64,000 bases of DNA from JAHEZL01 sp964406465 (lineage in GTDB: Bacteria; Bacteroidota; Bacteroidia; Flavobacteriales_C; GCA-002722245): NCBI GenBank assembly GCA_964406465.1, contig CAYORT010000005.1, positions 62,001-126,000 on the forward strand, in the 5' to 3' direction. Every line of letters begins with the position of its first letter. Positions within the stretch are counted from its first letter, which is position 1. Positions 52,924 to 60,724 of this stretch are shown here, in pieces. The position numbers were made by a program, and so were the translations under genes. A model generated the notes under the pieces. The model was not told the DNA's origin. It worked only from the letters and a program-made list of their open reading frames with translations, and searched no databases.

Positions 52924-53373
52924 TTATCCCCTTAGCTTATCTAATAAATCATTTAATTGTGCGGCTTCTTTCTCGCTAATGTTCTCCTTCAAAAAAACAT
53001 CATTGTTCTCCAGATCAATTTTCTCTAGTAGTGCTAATCCTTTTTGAGTAATGGTAATATCCACATGACGGCGGTCATCTTTGTTTTCTTTTCTATCTAC
53101 CAATCCTTTTTGTTTTAATTTCTCAACGATTCGTGAGCTGTTCGACGATTTGTCGATCATTCTTTCGGTGATCAATTGATTATTGGCACATTTTGGATAT
53201 TGTCCTCTTAAGATGCGCAACACGTTAAATTGCTCAGGCGAGATGCCAAAAGATTTTAAAAACTGACCGTGAGTTCGATACAGCCAGCTGCTGGTAAACA
53301 TGATGTTTACCACCAGCCGCTGGTGTTCGCTTTTAAACTTTTTGGTTTGTTTTATTTCGTCTTCAATCTTCAT
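52924..53373 (-). CDS. MarR-family transcriptional regulator
   Basis: A 149-residue winged-helix regulator. The helix-turn-helix region reads ITERMIDKSSNSSRIVEKLKQKGLVDRKENKDDRRHVDITIT, with the DDRR wing typical of MarR. The gene follows yceI by 78 bp in the same direction. The palindromic sites in front of yceI are probably its operators, which would make the pair autoregulated. The ligand is unknown. Confidence 0.92.
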   Translation of the reverse strand: MKIEDEIKQTKKFKSEHQRLVVNIMFTSSWLYRTHGQFLKSFGISPEQFNVLRILRGQYPKCANNQLITERMIDKSSNSSRIVEKLKQKGLVDRKENKDDRRHVDITITQKGLALLEKIDLENNDVFLKENISEKEAAQLNDLLDKLRG

Positions 53374-53451
53374 CGGTAGATTATTTAATATTCAATTGTT
53401 CGATAGAATTCGCTCAAACGCGTACTTTACAAGAAGCGCTAAGATAGAAAT

Positions 53452-53979
53452 CTAAGCGTTTTTAACCAACTGAATATTAAGAGCCAATTTAATTTCGTTG
53501 CTAACGACCGCTCCGCCTGCTTCAGTTAAAGCATTCCATTTTAAGTCGTAATCCAAACGATTGATTTTTCCTGTCACTTCAAATCCGATTTTAGTATTGC
53601 CCCAAGGATCAATTGCCAAACCAGTGTATTCAGTATCTAAAGTGATGGTTTTTGTAATGTCTCTAATGGTTAAATCACCAATTAATTTGTAGGTGTTATT
53701 ACCTTCTTTCTTCAATTCTTTTGAAACAAAAGTTAAAGCAGGAAATTTTTCAGCGTTGAAAAAATCATCAGATTTTAAGTGACCATCTCTTTGTTCATTG
53801 TTCGTGTCGATGCTATTTACATCAGCACTAAACTTGATTTTTGCGTCGCTGAAGTCAGGTTGATTAGATTCTAAAGAACCTTCAAATTTTTGAAAGTGTC
53901 CGCTTACTGTTGAAATTACTAAATGTTTTACTTTGAACTGTACTTCAGAGTGAGTGGTGTCGATACTGTAAGTTGCCAT
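53452..53979 (-). CDS. YceI-family lipid-binding protein
   Basis: A 175-residue lipocalin-like protein of the YceI family (TYSIDTTHSEVQFKVKHLVISTVSGHF at the start; DLTIRDITKTITLD in the middle; IKLALNIQL at the end). YceI proteins bind isoprenoid chains such as polyprenols or quinones. There is no signal peptide, so this copy is cytoplasmic, unlike periplasmic E. coli YceI. It is expressed from a promoter overlapped by two palindromic operators and followed by marR. Confidence 0.92.
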   Translation of the reverse strand: MATYSIDTTHSEVQFKVKHLVISTVSGHFQKFEGSLESNQPDFSDAKIKFSADVNSIDTNNEQRDGHLKSDDFFNAEKFPALTFVSKELKKEGNNTYKLIGDLTIRDITKTITLDTEYTGLAIDPWGNTKIGFEVTGKINRLDYDLKWNALTEAGGAVVSNEIKLALNIQLVKNA

Positions 53980-54001
53980 AATTTTAAAGTTTATTGATTA
54001 A

Positions 54002-54041
54002 TTGTATACACAAATGTAATAACATTAATTGTATGTACAAA
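54002..54041 (-). promoter_or_regulatory. yceI-marR promoter with two operator palindromes
   Basis: Minus-strand promoter: TTTG (54041-54038), 19-bp spacer, TACATTTG (54018-54011), an exact Bacteroidota consensus. Two palindromes of the form TTGTATnnACAA lie at 54002-54013 (TTGTATACACAA) and 54029-54040 (TTGTATGTACAA), 27 bp apart centre to centre. One covers part of the -7 box, the other the -33 box. Each belongs to a longer direct repeat starting ATTAATTGTAT. The MarR-family regulator encoded downstream is the likely binder. Confidence 0.75.
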
Positions 54042-54113
54042 TAAAAATAAAAATATTTTTTTTGTAGCCCATGTTTACTTGCTTTTTAAACTTTAAAATC
54101 CAACAAATATTAG

Positions 54114-54121
54114 TATCTTCG
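54114..54121 (+). promoter_or_regulatory. Possible -7 box for tig-clpP-clpX
   Basis: TATCTTCG is close to TAnnTTTG and ends on the first base of the possible GTG start at 54121. It favours the ATG at 54151 as the true start. No -33 element is evident. Confidence 0.3.
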
Positions 54122-54150
54122 TGCCTCGTTTTTTTAAAAAATTAGAACTG

Positions 54151-55506
54151 ATGAATATTACACAAGAAAAAATTGACGATTTGAATGCAGTCTTGAACGT
54201 AGAAGTTAAGGAGGCAGATTATAGAGAGATTGTAGAGGGTGCATTGAAAAAACACCAAAAGAATGCTAAAATGCAAGGCTTCCGTCCGGGTAAAGTTCCT
54301 TTCACATTAGTAAGAAAAATGTACGAGCCATCTGTGAAGGTTGACGAAATCAATAGATTGGTAAGTAAAGAATTGGAGAAATACATTGCCGACAATAAAA
54401 TTGAAATTATTGGTCAGCCATTGCCAAAAGAAAATAGTGGAATCACTTATGATTTCACCAATGGTGTTGATTTCAAATTTATTTACGAATTAGGAATTGC
54501 ACCTTCTTTTGAAATTGCATTGAATAAAGTAGAATTAACACAATACAAAATCAATGTTGATGATGTTTTGGTTGATAAATTCGTGAGCGATATCGCAAAA
54601 AGATATGGCAAGATGAGTGCACCGGAAGTGGCGTCTTTAGAAGATATGTTGTATATCGATTTTTCTGAGTTGGCTGCCGATGGTTCTGTGAAAGAAGGCG
54701 GTATTAGCAAAATGAGTGTTTTACCTTTAGCTGAAATCAATAAGAAAGTTGCCGAGCAATTTGTAGGTAAAAAGAAAGATGATGAAGTTACTTTGGTTCC
54801 ATCAGCTGTTTACGATGACAAAGCAAAAGTAGCTGCTATGTTGGGAACTACTGTTGACACAGTTGCTGGTTTAGGTTCTTTCAAAGCGAAGGTGTTAAAC
54901 ATTAGTAAACTGGAAGCAGCGGAATTGAATCAAGAATTGTTTGATAAAGTATATGGTGCTGGAGTAGTAAATTCTGTTGAAGAATTTCGTGCTAAAGTGA
55001 AATCAGAATCTTCTGAAGCTATGGCCTCTCAAGAGTTTACTAAATTGCAAAATGATGCAATTCAGTACTTGTTAGACAATACTAAATTCAATTTGCCTGA
55101 TACTTTTGTGAAAAAATGGTTGGTTGCCGCTTCACAAAAACCTACCACTGCAGAAGCAATTGAAAAAGAATACAGCCACTACCAAAGAGGTTTGAAATGG
55201 CAGTTGATCGAAAATAAATTAATCAAAGAAAACGATCTTAAAGTTGAGTTCGAAGAGTTGAAAGCTAAAGCTGAAGAGTTGGTGAGAGCTAACTTCCGTC
55301 AGTACGGACAAAACATTGAAGACGAACAATTGGCTCCAATCGTAGCTAATGTGTTGCAAAGAGAAGAAGAAAGAAGAGGGATTTACGATGCGCTTTACAC
55401 AGAGAAAATCGTAAATGTTGTGAAAAGCAAAGCGAAAGTTTCTGAAAAGACTGTTTCTTATGATGAATTTACTAAATTAGTTTCTCAACAAAATAATCAG
55501 ATTTAA
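54151..55506 (+). CDS. tig: Trigger factor (ribosome-associated chaperone)
   Basis: The 451-residue chaperone binds nascent chains at the ribosome exit. The ribosome-binding signature GFRPGKVP is at 43-50 of the chosen start. The central PPIase-like region is poorly conserved and the C-terminal helical arms (EEFRAKVKSESSEAMASQEF ... KLIKENDLKVEFEELKAKAEE) follow. I chose ATG 54151 (MNITQEKIDD) over GTG 54121: the family begins here, and the promoter-like box overlaps the earlier codon. It is followed after 1 base by clpP, in the widespread tig-clpP-clpX order. Confidence 0.93.
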   Translation: MNITQEKIDDLNAVLNVEVKEADYREIVEGALKKHQKNAKMQGFRPGKVPFTLVRKMYEPSVKVDEINRLVSKELEKYIADNKIEIIGQPLPKENSGITYDFTNGVDFKFIYELGIAPSFEIALNKVELTQYKINVDDVLVDKFVSDIAKRYGKMSAPEVASLEDMLYIDFSELAADGSVKEGGISKMSVLPLAEINKKVAEQFVGKKKDDEVTLVPSAVYDDKAKVAAMLGTTVDTVAGLGSFKAKVLNISKLEAAELNQELFDKVYGAGVVNSVEEFRAKVKSESSEAMASQEFTKLQNDAIQYLLDNTKFNLPDTFVKKWLVAASQKPTTAEAIEKEYSHYQRGLKWQLIENKLIKENDLKVEFEELKAKAEELVRANFRQYGQNIEDEQLAPIVANVLQREEERRGIYDALYTEKIVNVVKSKAKVSEKTVSYDEFTKLVSQQNNQI

Positions 55507-55507
55507 T

Positions 55508-56182
55508 ATGATGGACGGTAAAGAATTTAGAAAATATGCTACCAAACACGTTGGTATCAATAGTATCGCTTTAGATCAATACATCGAGTCTTCAATGACT
55601 CCATACATTATTGAAGAGCGTTCATTAAACGTTGCTCAAATGGACGTTTTTTCTCGTTTGATGATGGACAGAATTATCTTTCTAGGAACAGGAATTGACG
55701 ATCATGTTGCCAACATTATTCAAGCGCAATTGTTGTTCTTAGAATCGGCTGATGCACATAAAGACATTCAAATTTACTTGAATTCACCTGGTGGTTCTGT
55801 ATATGCTGGTTTGGGTATCTACGATACTATGCAATACATCAATCCAGATGTAGCAACTATCTGTACAGGTATGGCAGCTTCTATGGGTGCTGTATTGTTA
55901 TGTGCTGGTGCAGCAGGTAAAAGAACTGCTTTGAAACATTCTCGCGTTATGATTCACCAACCGCTTGGTGGTGCTCAAGGTCAGGCAACTGATATTGAAA
56001 TCACAGCTCGTGAAATTCAAAAATTGAAAAAAGAATTGTACGAAATCATCGCTAACCATTCTGGTCAGACTTACGATAAAGTATGGGCAGATAGCGACCG
56101 TGACTACTGGATGACTTCAACTGAAGCGAAAGAATACGGTATGATTGACGAGGTTTTATTCAAAAATGTAAGTAAAAAATAA
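55508..56182 (+). CDS. clpP: ATP-dependent Clp protease proteolytic subunit
   Basis: ClpP forms the tetradecameric serine protease that degrades substrates fed by ClpX. The catalytic triad is Ser125 (GMAASMGA), His150 (MIHQPLGG) and Asp199 (DRDYWM), with the same spacing as in E. coli ClpP. The 224 residues include an N-terminal extension of about 25 residues before IEERSLNV, which may be processed. The ATG lies 1 base after the tig stop, and clpX follows after 7 bp. Confidence 0.96.
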   Translation: MMDGKEFRKYATKHVGINSIALDQYIESSMTPYIIEERSLNVAQMDVFSRLMMDRIIFLGTGIDDHVANIIQAQLLFLESADAHKDIQIYLNSPGGSVYAGLGIYDTMQYINPDVATICTGMAASMGAVLLCAGAAGKRTALKHSRVMIHQPLGGAQGQATDIEITAREIQKLKKELYEIIANHSGQTYDKVWADSDRDYWMTSTEAKEYGMIDEVLFKNVSKK

Positions 56183-56189
56183 TTGAGCT

Positions 56190-57434
56190 ATGGGAAAGTC
56201 GGCGAAAGAGGATATTAGATGTTCGTTTTGTGGTAGAAACAAGGTGGATACTAATGTCCTCATCGCCGGTATTAGCGGTCATATTTGTGATCGTTGTATC
56301 GACCAAGCTTTTCAAATTTCTAAAGACGAGCTTTCTGCTAAAAACAATCAATCGGTAAAGTCAAGTATCAACTTGCTTAAGCCTATTGAAATTAAAAAGT
56401 ACATCGATCAATATGTAATTGGTCAGGATGAAGCAAAGAAAGTTTTGTCGGTTGCAGTTTACAATCACTTCAAGCGTTTGTCTCAAGGTGTAGTTGCCGA
56501 AGATGGTGTAGAGATTGAAAAATCGAACATCATTATGGTGGGTGAAACCGGAACGGGAAAAACCTTATTGGCCAAATCAATTGCTAAGTTGCTGAATGTT
56601 CCATTTTGCATTGCCGATGCAACTGTTTTAACAGAGGCAGGTTATGTAGGTGAAGATGTAGAAAGCATTTTATCTCGACTTTTACAAGCTGCAGATTTTG
56701 ATGCTGCTGCTGCAGAGAAGGGAATTATTTTCATTGATGAGGTAGATAAAATTGCACGTAAAAGCGACAGCGCATCTATCACGCGTGATGTATCGGGTGA
56801 GGGTGTTCAACAGGCATTATTGAAATTGTTAGAAGGCTCTGTAGTAGGTGTTCCGCCTCAAGGTGGAAGAAAACATCCCGAACAAAAATTGGTGCAAATT
56901 GATACCAAAAACATCTTGTTTATTTGTGGTGGAGCCTTTGTTGGTTTAGATAAAATCATTGAGAAGAGAATGAAGTCTCAAACTCTAGGATTTAGCGCCA
57001 GCAAGCAAATGCGAAATATTGATAAAGCCAATATCTTGCAATATGTTACGCCTTCAGATATTAAATCATTTGGTTTGATTCCTGAGTTGATCGGTAGATT
57101 GCCAATTCTTACGCATTTGCTTCCGTTGGATAGAACGGCATTGCGTAGAATATTGACTGAACCTAAAAATGCCATCATCAAGCAATATGTAAAATTGTTT
57201 GAAATAGATGGTATTAAATTGAGCTTCGAAAAAGAGGTGTTGGATTACATTGTCGACAAAGCGATGGAACACAAATTAGGCGCACGTGGATTGCGTTCTA
57301 TATGTGAGGCAATAATGCTAGATGCAATGTTTGATATGCCTTCTGATAAGGAAGTAAAAGAGCTCAAAATCACTTTAGCTTACGCTACAGAGAAAGTTGA
57401 GAATTCAAAGATTGAGTCGCTTAAAGTGGCGTAA
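56190..57434 (+). CDS. clpX: ATP-dependent Clp protease ATP-binding subunit ClpX
   Basis: ClpX unfolds tagged proteins and feeds them to ClpP. The 414-residue protein has an N-terminal zinc finger (CSFCGRNK ... CDRCID), Walker A GETGTGKT, Walker B IIFIDEVDKIA, the RDVSGEGVQQALLKLLEG region and sensor 2 LGARGLRSI. It closes the tig-clpP-clpX operon. Confidence 0.97.
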   Translation: MGKSAKEDIRCSFCGRNKVDTNVLIAGISGHICDRCIDQAFQISKDELSAKNNQSVKSSINLLKPIEIKKYIDQYVIGQDEAKKVLSVAVYNHFKRLSQGVVAEDGVEIEKSNIIMVGETGTGKTLLAKSIAKLLNVPFCIADATVLTEAGYVGEDVESILSRLLQAADFDAAAAEKGIIFIDEVDKIARKSDSASITRDVSGEGVQQALLKLLEGSVVGVPPQGGRKHPEQKLVQIDTKNILFICGGAFVGLDKIIEKRMKSQTLGFSASKQMRNIDKANILQYVTPSDIKSFGLIPELIGRLPILTHLLPLDRTALRRILTEPKNAIIKQYVKLFEIDGIKLSFEKEVLDYIVDKAMEHKLGARGLRSICEAIMLDAMFDMPSDKEVKELKITLAYATEKVENSKIESLKVA

Positions 57435-57456
57435 GGGCGAAAAATTTTTCGTCCCT
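57434..57456. terminator. Weak hairpin between clpX and hflX
   Basis: AGGGCGAAAAA (57434-57444) pairs with TTTTTCGTCCCT (57445-57456) with one bulged base and almost no loop. It lies in the 23-bp gap between the convergent genes and could terminate either; the shape is not ideal. Confidence 0.35.
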
Positions 57457-57457
57457 A

Positions 57458-58654
57458 CTAATACAGAAAATTGTTGTAAGGATATTTCTTTGCGTGCAAC
57501 TCTTTTACTTTATCGTAAAGTGAGTTTTTAAATTCATCCCAATTGGCTTTTTCTGTGGCAGAGATAAACATGCAAGAAGCGTTGGTGCGCGCCATCCAGC
57601 TTCTTTTTAATTCTTCTAAAGGCTCAATCTTTTCAGCGTCGGGGTCTTCTAATTCTTCGTTCACTTTAGGAACGTACATGTCGATTTTATTAAAGATCAA
57701 GAAGGTTGGTTTTTCTTGAGATTCAATGTCTTTCAATGTTTCGTTTACTACTTCGATATGATCTTCAAAATGTGGATGTGATACATCAACCACGTGCAAT
57801 AAAATGTCGGCTTCGCGCACTTCATCTAGCGTAGATTTGAAAGATTCCACTAAGTCGTGAGGTAATTTTCTAATAAACCCAACGGTATCCGAAAGCAGGA
57901 AAGGCAAATTACCAATTACCACTTTTCTCACGGTGGTATCTAGCGTTGCGAAGAGTTTATTTTCAGCAAATACATCCGATTTGGAAATAGCATTCATGAT
58001 GGTGCTTTTTCCAACGTTGGTATAGCCCACAAGCGCAACACGAATCATGCTTTCGCGATTGCTGCGTTGAGCGGTAGTTTGACGGTCGATTTGTTTTAAT
58101 TTTTCCTTCAGTAAGGAAATTTTATCACGAATGATACGACGGTCGGTTTCAATTTCGGTTTCACCCGGACCCTTCATACCAATACCCCCTTTTTGTTTCG
58201 ATAAGTGGGTCCACATGTTGGTTAGTCGAGGCATCAAATATTGATATTGCGCCAATTCAACCTGTGTTTTAGCGTTAGCGGTACGCGCGCGTTTGGCGAA
58301 GATGTCGAGAATCAAATTGTTTCTATCAAGAATCTTACAAGCCAAAAGCTTTTCAATATTTCTTATTTGAGAAGGGGAGAGCTCATCATCGAAGATGGCC
58401 ATTTCAATGGCATTGTCTTTCACAAATAGAGCAATCTCTTCTATTTTACCTTTGCCAACAAAGGTTTTAGAATCGGCTTTGGGAAGTTTCTGAACAAAAG
58501 TTTGTACGGTTTCCGCTCCGGCAGTCTCGGCCAAGAAAGCCAATTCATCCATATATTCATCAGAACGTTGCTCGCTAATTTTGTCGGTAATTAAACCAAT
58601 CAAAATTGCTTTTTCGCGATCTTTTCGGGCGGTATCGTAAAGCTTTTTGGCCAT
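57458..58654 (-). CDS. hflX: Ribosome-associated GTPase HflX
   Basis: A 398-residue GTPase that splits stalled ribosomes. The N-terminal HflX domain (AGAETVQTFVQKLPKADSKTFVGKGK, DDELSPSQIRNIEKLL) leads to KQKGGIGMKGPGETEIETDRR, the linker hallmark of the family. The G domain has G1 GYTNVGKST, G3 DTVGF and G4 NKID. The gene stop faces clpX; its ATG is directly after the cytochrome gene stop (58655). Confidence 0.96.
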   Translation of the reverse strand: MAKKLYDTARKDREKAILIGLITDKISEQRSDEYMDELAFLAETAGAETVQTFVQKLPKADSKTFVGKGKIEEIALFVKDNAIEMAIFDDELSPSQIRNIEKLLACKILDRNNLILDIFAKRARTANAKTQVELAQYQYLMPRLTNMWTHLSKQKGGIGMKGPGETEIETDRRIIRDKISLLKEKLKQIDRQTTAQRSNRESMIRVALVGYTNVGKSTIMNAISKSDVFAENKLFATLDTTVRKVVIGNLPFLLSDTVGFIRKLPHDLVESFKSTLDEVREADILLHVVDVSHPHFEDHIEVVNETLKDIESQEKPTFLIFNKIDMYVPKVNEELEDPDAEKIEPLEELKRSWMARTNASCMFISATEKANWDEFKNSLYDKVKELHAKKYPYNNFLY

Positions 58655-59302
58655 TTATTTTGTCTTGAGAGTTGCGATATAATTAACAACCGCACTAATT
58701 TCTGTGTTTGTCAATTGATCCTCTTTAGGCGTTACACTCCCTTCCCCAAAGCCAGGCATATTATTTCTTCCTTTTTGTACTACAATAAACGCAGAAGCAG
58801 AGTCCAAAACACTGGTTTGTAAATTAGTAGCTCCTGCAAGACCATATGTGCCATCTACACCATGGCAAGAGGAACAGTTTGCTATGAATAATTTATTTCC
58901 TAATTCGGCATTGTTTTCGGTTTCAACATGTTGTATAACTGCTTTCTTTTTAGCCACTTCAGACAAGCCATAAGCCGCTAGAAAAAATACAGTTGAAAGA
59001 GCAACCAGTACTTTGCTGTGTTTTTTAGCACCCACAATACCAAGAGGAATACCAGCTAATACAGCTCCTAATTTCACATAAAATAGGGTGTGGAAGCCAC
59101 CGCCCTTCATTACTATTAGCACTATACCAATGACCAAGAAAAGGATGGTAACTAACATCTCTGGCATTTTAGTTTTTGCACGGTAATTATCAAAGCTTTC
59201 GTTGCTTTTGAAAATTAGAATTGTTTTGATGAACATGGAGATTACAAAAAGTAATACAAGTACCATGTGCACCTTACTTAAAATTGAAAAAGTATCTGTC
59301 AT
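58655..59302 (-). CDS. Membrane-bound c-type cytochrome with SirB-like N-terminal domain
   Basis: A 216-residue protein. The start is ATG 59302 (MTDTFSILSKVHMVL); upstream sequence in frame runs through the foldback repeat and was rejected. Residues about 10-118 contain four hydrophobic helices in a SirB-like arrangement. A single heme c site, C143-x2-C146-H147 (CSSCHG), follows, with a Met ligand candidate in NNMPGFG. The heme domain should face the periplasm. It is likely an electron-transfer protein; its partner is unknown. Its stop is adjacent to the hflX start. Confidence 0.78.
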   Translation of the reverse strand: MTDTFSILSKVHMVLVLLFVISMFIKTILIFKSNESFDNYRAKTKMPEMLVTILFLVIGIVLIVMKGGGFHTLFYVKLGAVLAGIPLGIVGAKKHSKVLVALSTVFFLAAYGLSEVAKKKAVIQHVETENNAELGNKLFIANCSSCHGVDGTYGLAGATNLQTSVLDSASAFIVVQKGRNNMPGFGEGSVTPKEDQLTNTEISAVVNYIATLKTK

Positions 59303-59363
59303 AAATTTTGGTTTTTTTGCGCTGAAGCAAATGTAAGATAAGTTTTTTAAGTATTGTACTTGT

Positions 59364-59508
59364 GGGTGTGGGAATCCCTCTCGGAGGGAGGGGGCGATTT
59401 TGCTTGTGCGGCTGCAGGGAGATGCATTCATAATTTTGAGAAATCCATCTCCCTGCCACTTCACAGGCATTTACACACCCCTCTCCTCCGAGAGGGAGTC
59501 TCACACCC
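59364..59508. repeat. Foldback repeat element, copy A (about 145 bp)
   Basis: Outer arms 59364-59387 and 59485-59508 pair over 24 positions with 2 mismatches; flanking GTACTT (59356-59361) and AAGTAC (59511-59516) extend the symmetry. An inner perfect 11-bp stem is formed by GCAGGGAGATG (59414-59424) and CATCTCCCTGC (59446-59456). CACAGGCATTT (59462-59472) is shared in inverse orientation with copy B. It lies in the divergent gap between the cytochrome gene and tadA. Confidence 0.75.
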
Positions 59509-59548
59509 TGAAGTACTTTGTAAAAAAAATCTGACTTATATTTACCCC

Positions 59549-59995
59549 ATGGAATTATCAGTTTTCTCAGATGACTATTTTATGAAGCAGGCGATGGTGG
59601 AAGCGCAGCGTGCTTTTGAAGAAGATGAAGTGCCTGTAGGTGCAGTAATCGTGTGCAAAAATCAAATCATTGCTCGAGCGCACAACCAAACCGAACAGTT
59701 GAACGATGTTACAGCTCATGCCGAAATGCTGGCTTTTACTTCGGCTGCAAACTTTTTAGGAGGAAAATTCTTGAACGAATGCACTCTTTACGTCACCTTA
59801 GAACCTTGTCCGATGTGCGCCGGAGCAGCCTACTGGACTCGCCTAAAAAGAGTGGTTTTCGCCACAAGTGATCCTAAGCGCGGTTACAGTTTACTAAGTA
59901 ATGATATGTTGCATCCTAAAACTGAAGTAGCGCGTGGAGTTTTAGCTGATGAAAGTAGAAAGTTGTTGCAGAAATTTTTTGAGAAGAAGAGATAG
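59549..59995 (+). CDS. tadA: tRNA-specific adenosine-34 deaminase (TadA)
   Basis: TadA converts A34 of tRNA-Arg(ACG) to inosine. The 148-residue deaminase has H57-A-E59 (VTAHAEMLAF) and P86-C87-P-M-C90 (LEPCPMCAGA), the zinc ligands and proton shuttle. The ATG at 59549 (MELSVFSDDYFMKQAM) is preferred: the longer in-frame reading starting at 59354 is encoded by the foldback repeat and has no family similarity. Confidence 0.95.
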   Translation: MELSVFSDDYFMKQAMVEAQRAFEEDEVPVGAVIVCKNQIIARAHNQTEQLNDVTAHAEMLAFTSAANFLGGKFLNECTLYVTLEPCPMCAGAAYWTRLKRVVFATSDPKRGYSLLSNDMLHPKTEVARGVLADESRKLLQKFFEKKR

Positions 59996-60093
59996 GTTTT
60001 AGCAGATTTTTTTCGATTGCAAATCTTAAAGAGTTGCTGTCTTTTTCTATTTTGAGTTTATGCAGTGTATGCGCTTATAATATTTTCAAACTA

Positions 60094-60696
60094 TTAATTG
60101 TTTGTTTGTGGGTCCCACTTAATACTAACGATAATTTCATTTTTTCTTCCCACGATTTGATAGGGAGCATTGTATCCCAAAAAGCGAAAATTCCCATAAT
60201 ATTCAATGTTCTTGGCTTTTAATGCGTTTTCGAGTTTTTGTGCGTGCGATTTTATGAGCTCATCATTGGCATATCCGCCAAAACTGGTTACTGCAACGAA
60301 TTCTTCTTCACTAGTAAAAATGCTTACCGATGAATCGTTTGGTTGCGGAAGATTGTTTGAAGTGTATTCACTAGGCATTACAAAACTCATAGACGAAGCA
60401 GTATCGTTGATGTTCATGTGAACGGGAGTTGTCATGGCAATGTTTGTTTTCGATTGATTGCCTCCAAAAATATAATTGGCTAATTTTCTAAAACCTGGGG
60501 AAGCTAATTCTTTATATGATGTAGCTTTCATTGTTACGCATGCCATAGTGGTTGCAGGATAGAATCGAATCTCATACTCTGCTTCGGTTTTTATAACCTT
60601 GTACTGTTGTGTTTCCGTTTGTGCCAAAATTAGATAGCTTTGGAAAATAATTAGTATAAGTGCAACAACTGCAATTGTAATTAAAATCAATTTCAT
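60094..60696 (-). CDS. SOUL-family heme-binding protein
   Basis: A 200-residue protein of the SOUL/HBP family. It has an N-terminal signal anchor (MKLILITIAVVALILIIF), then the SOUL domain: YEIRFYPATTMACVTM, GFRKLANYIFGGNQSKTNIAMTTPV (the family hallmark), MSFVMPSEY and YYGNFRFLGYNAPYQIVGRKNEI. The chosen start is ATG 60696, directly before the anchor, leaving a 28-bp gap from the DUF2867 gene; an ATG at 60741 would overlap that gene. Role in heme binding is by homology only. Confidence 0.88.
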   Translation of the reverse strand: MKLILITIAVVALILIIFQSYLILAQTETQQYKVIKTEAEYEIRFYPATTMACVTMKATSYKELASPGFRKLANYIFGGNQSKTNIAMTTPVHMNINDTASSMSFVMPSEYTSNNLPQPNDSSVSIFTSEEEFVAVTSFGGYANDELIKSHAQKLENALKAKNIEYYGNFRFLGYNAPYQIVGRKNEIIVSIKWDPQTNN

Positions 60697-60724
60697 GGTT
60701 GATTGTTTTAAGGTAAGTAAAAAT

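Noticed and set aside
59303..59470. N-terminal extension of the cytochrome c frame
   Set aside because: It runs backward through the same foldback repeat; the membrane domain starts properly at 59302.
59354..59548. N-terminal extension of the tadA frame
   Set aside because: The extra 65 residues are encoded by the foldback repeat and lack TadA similarity; the ATG at 59549 gives a normal TadA.
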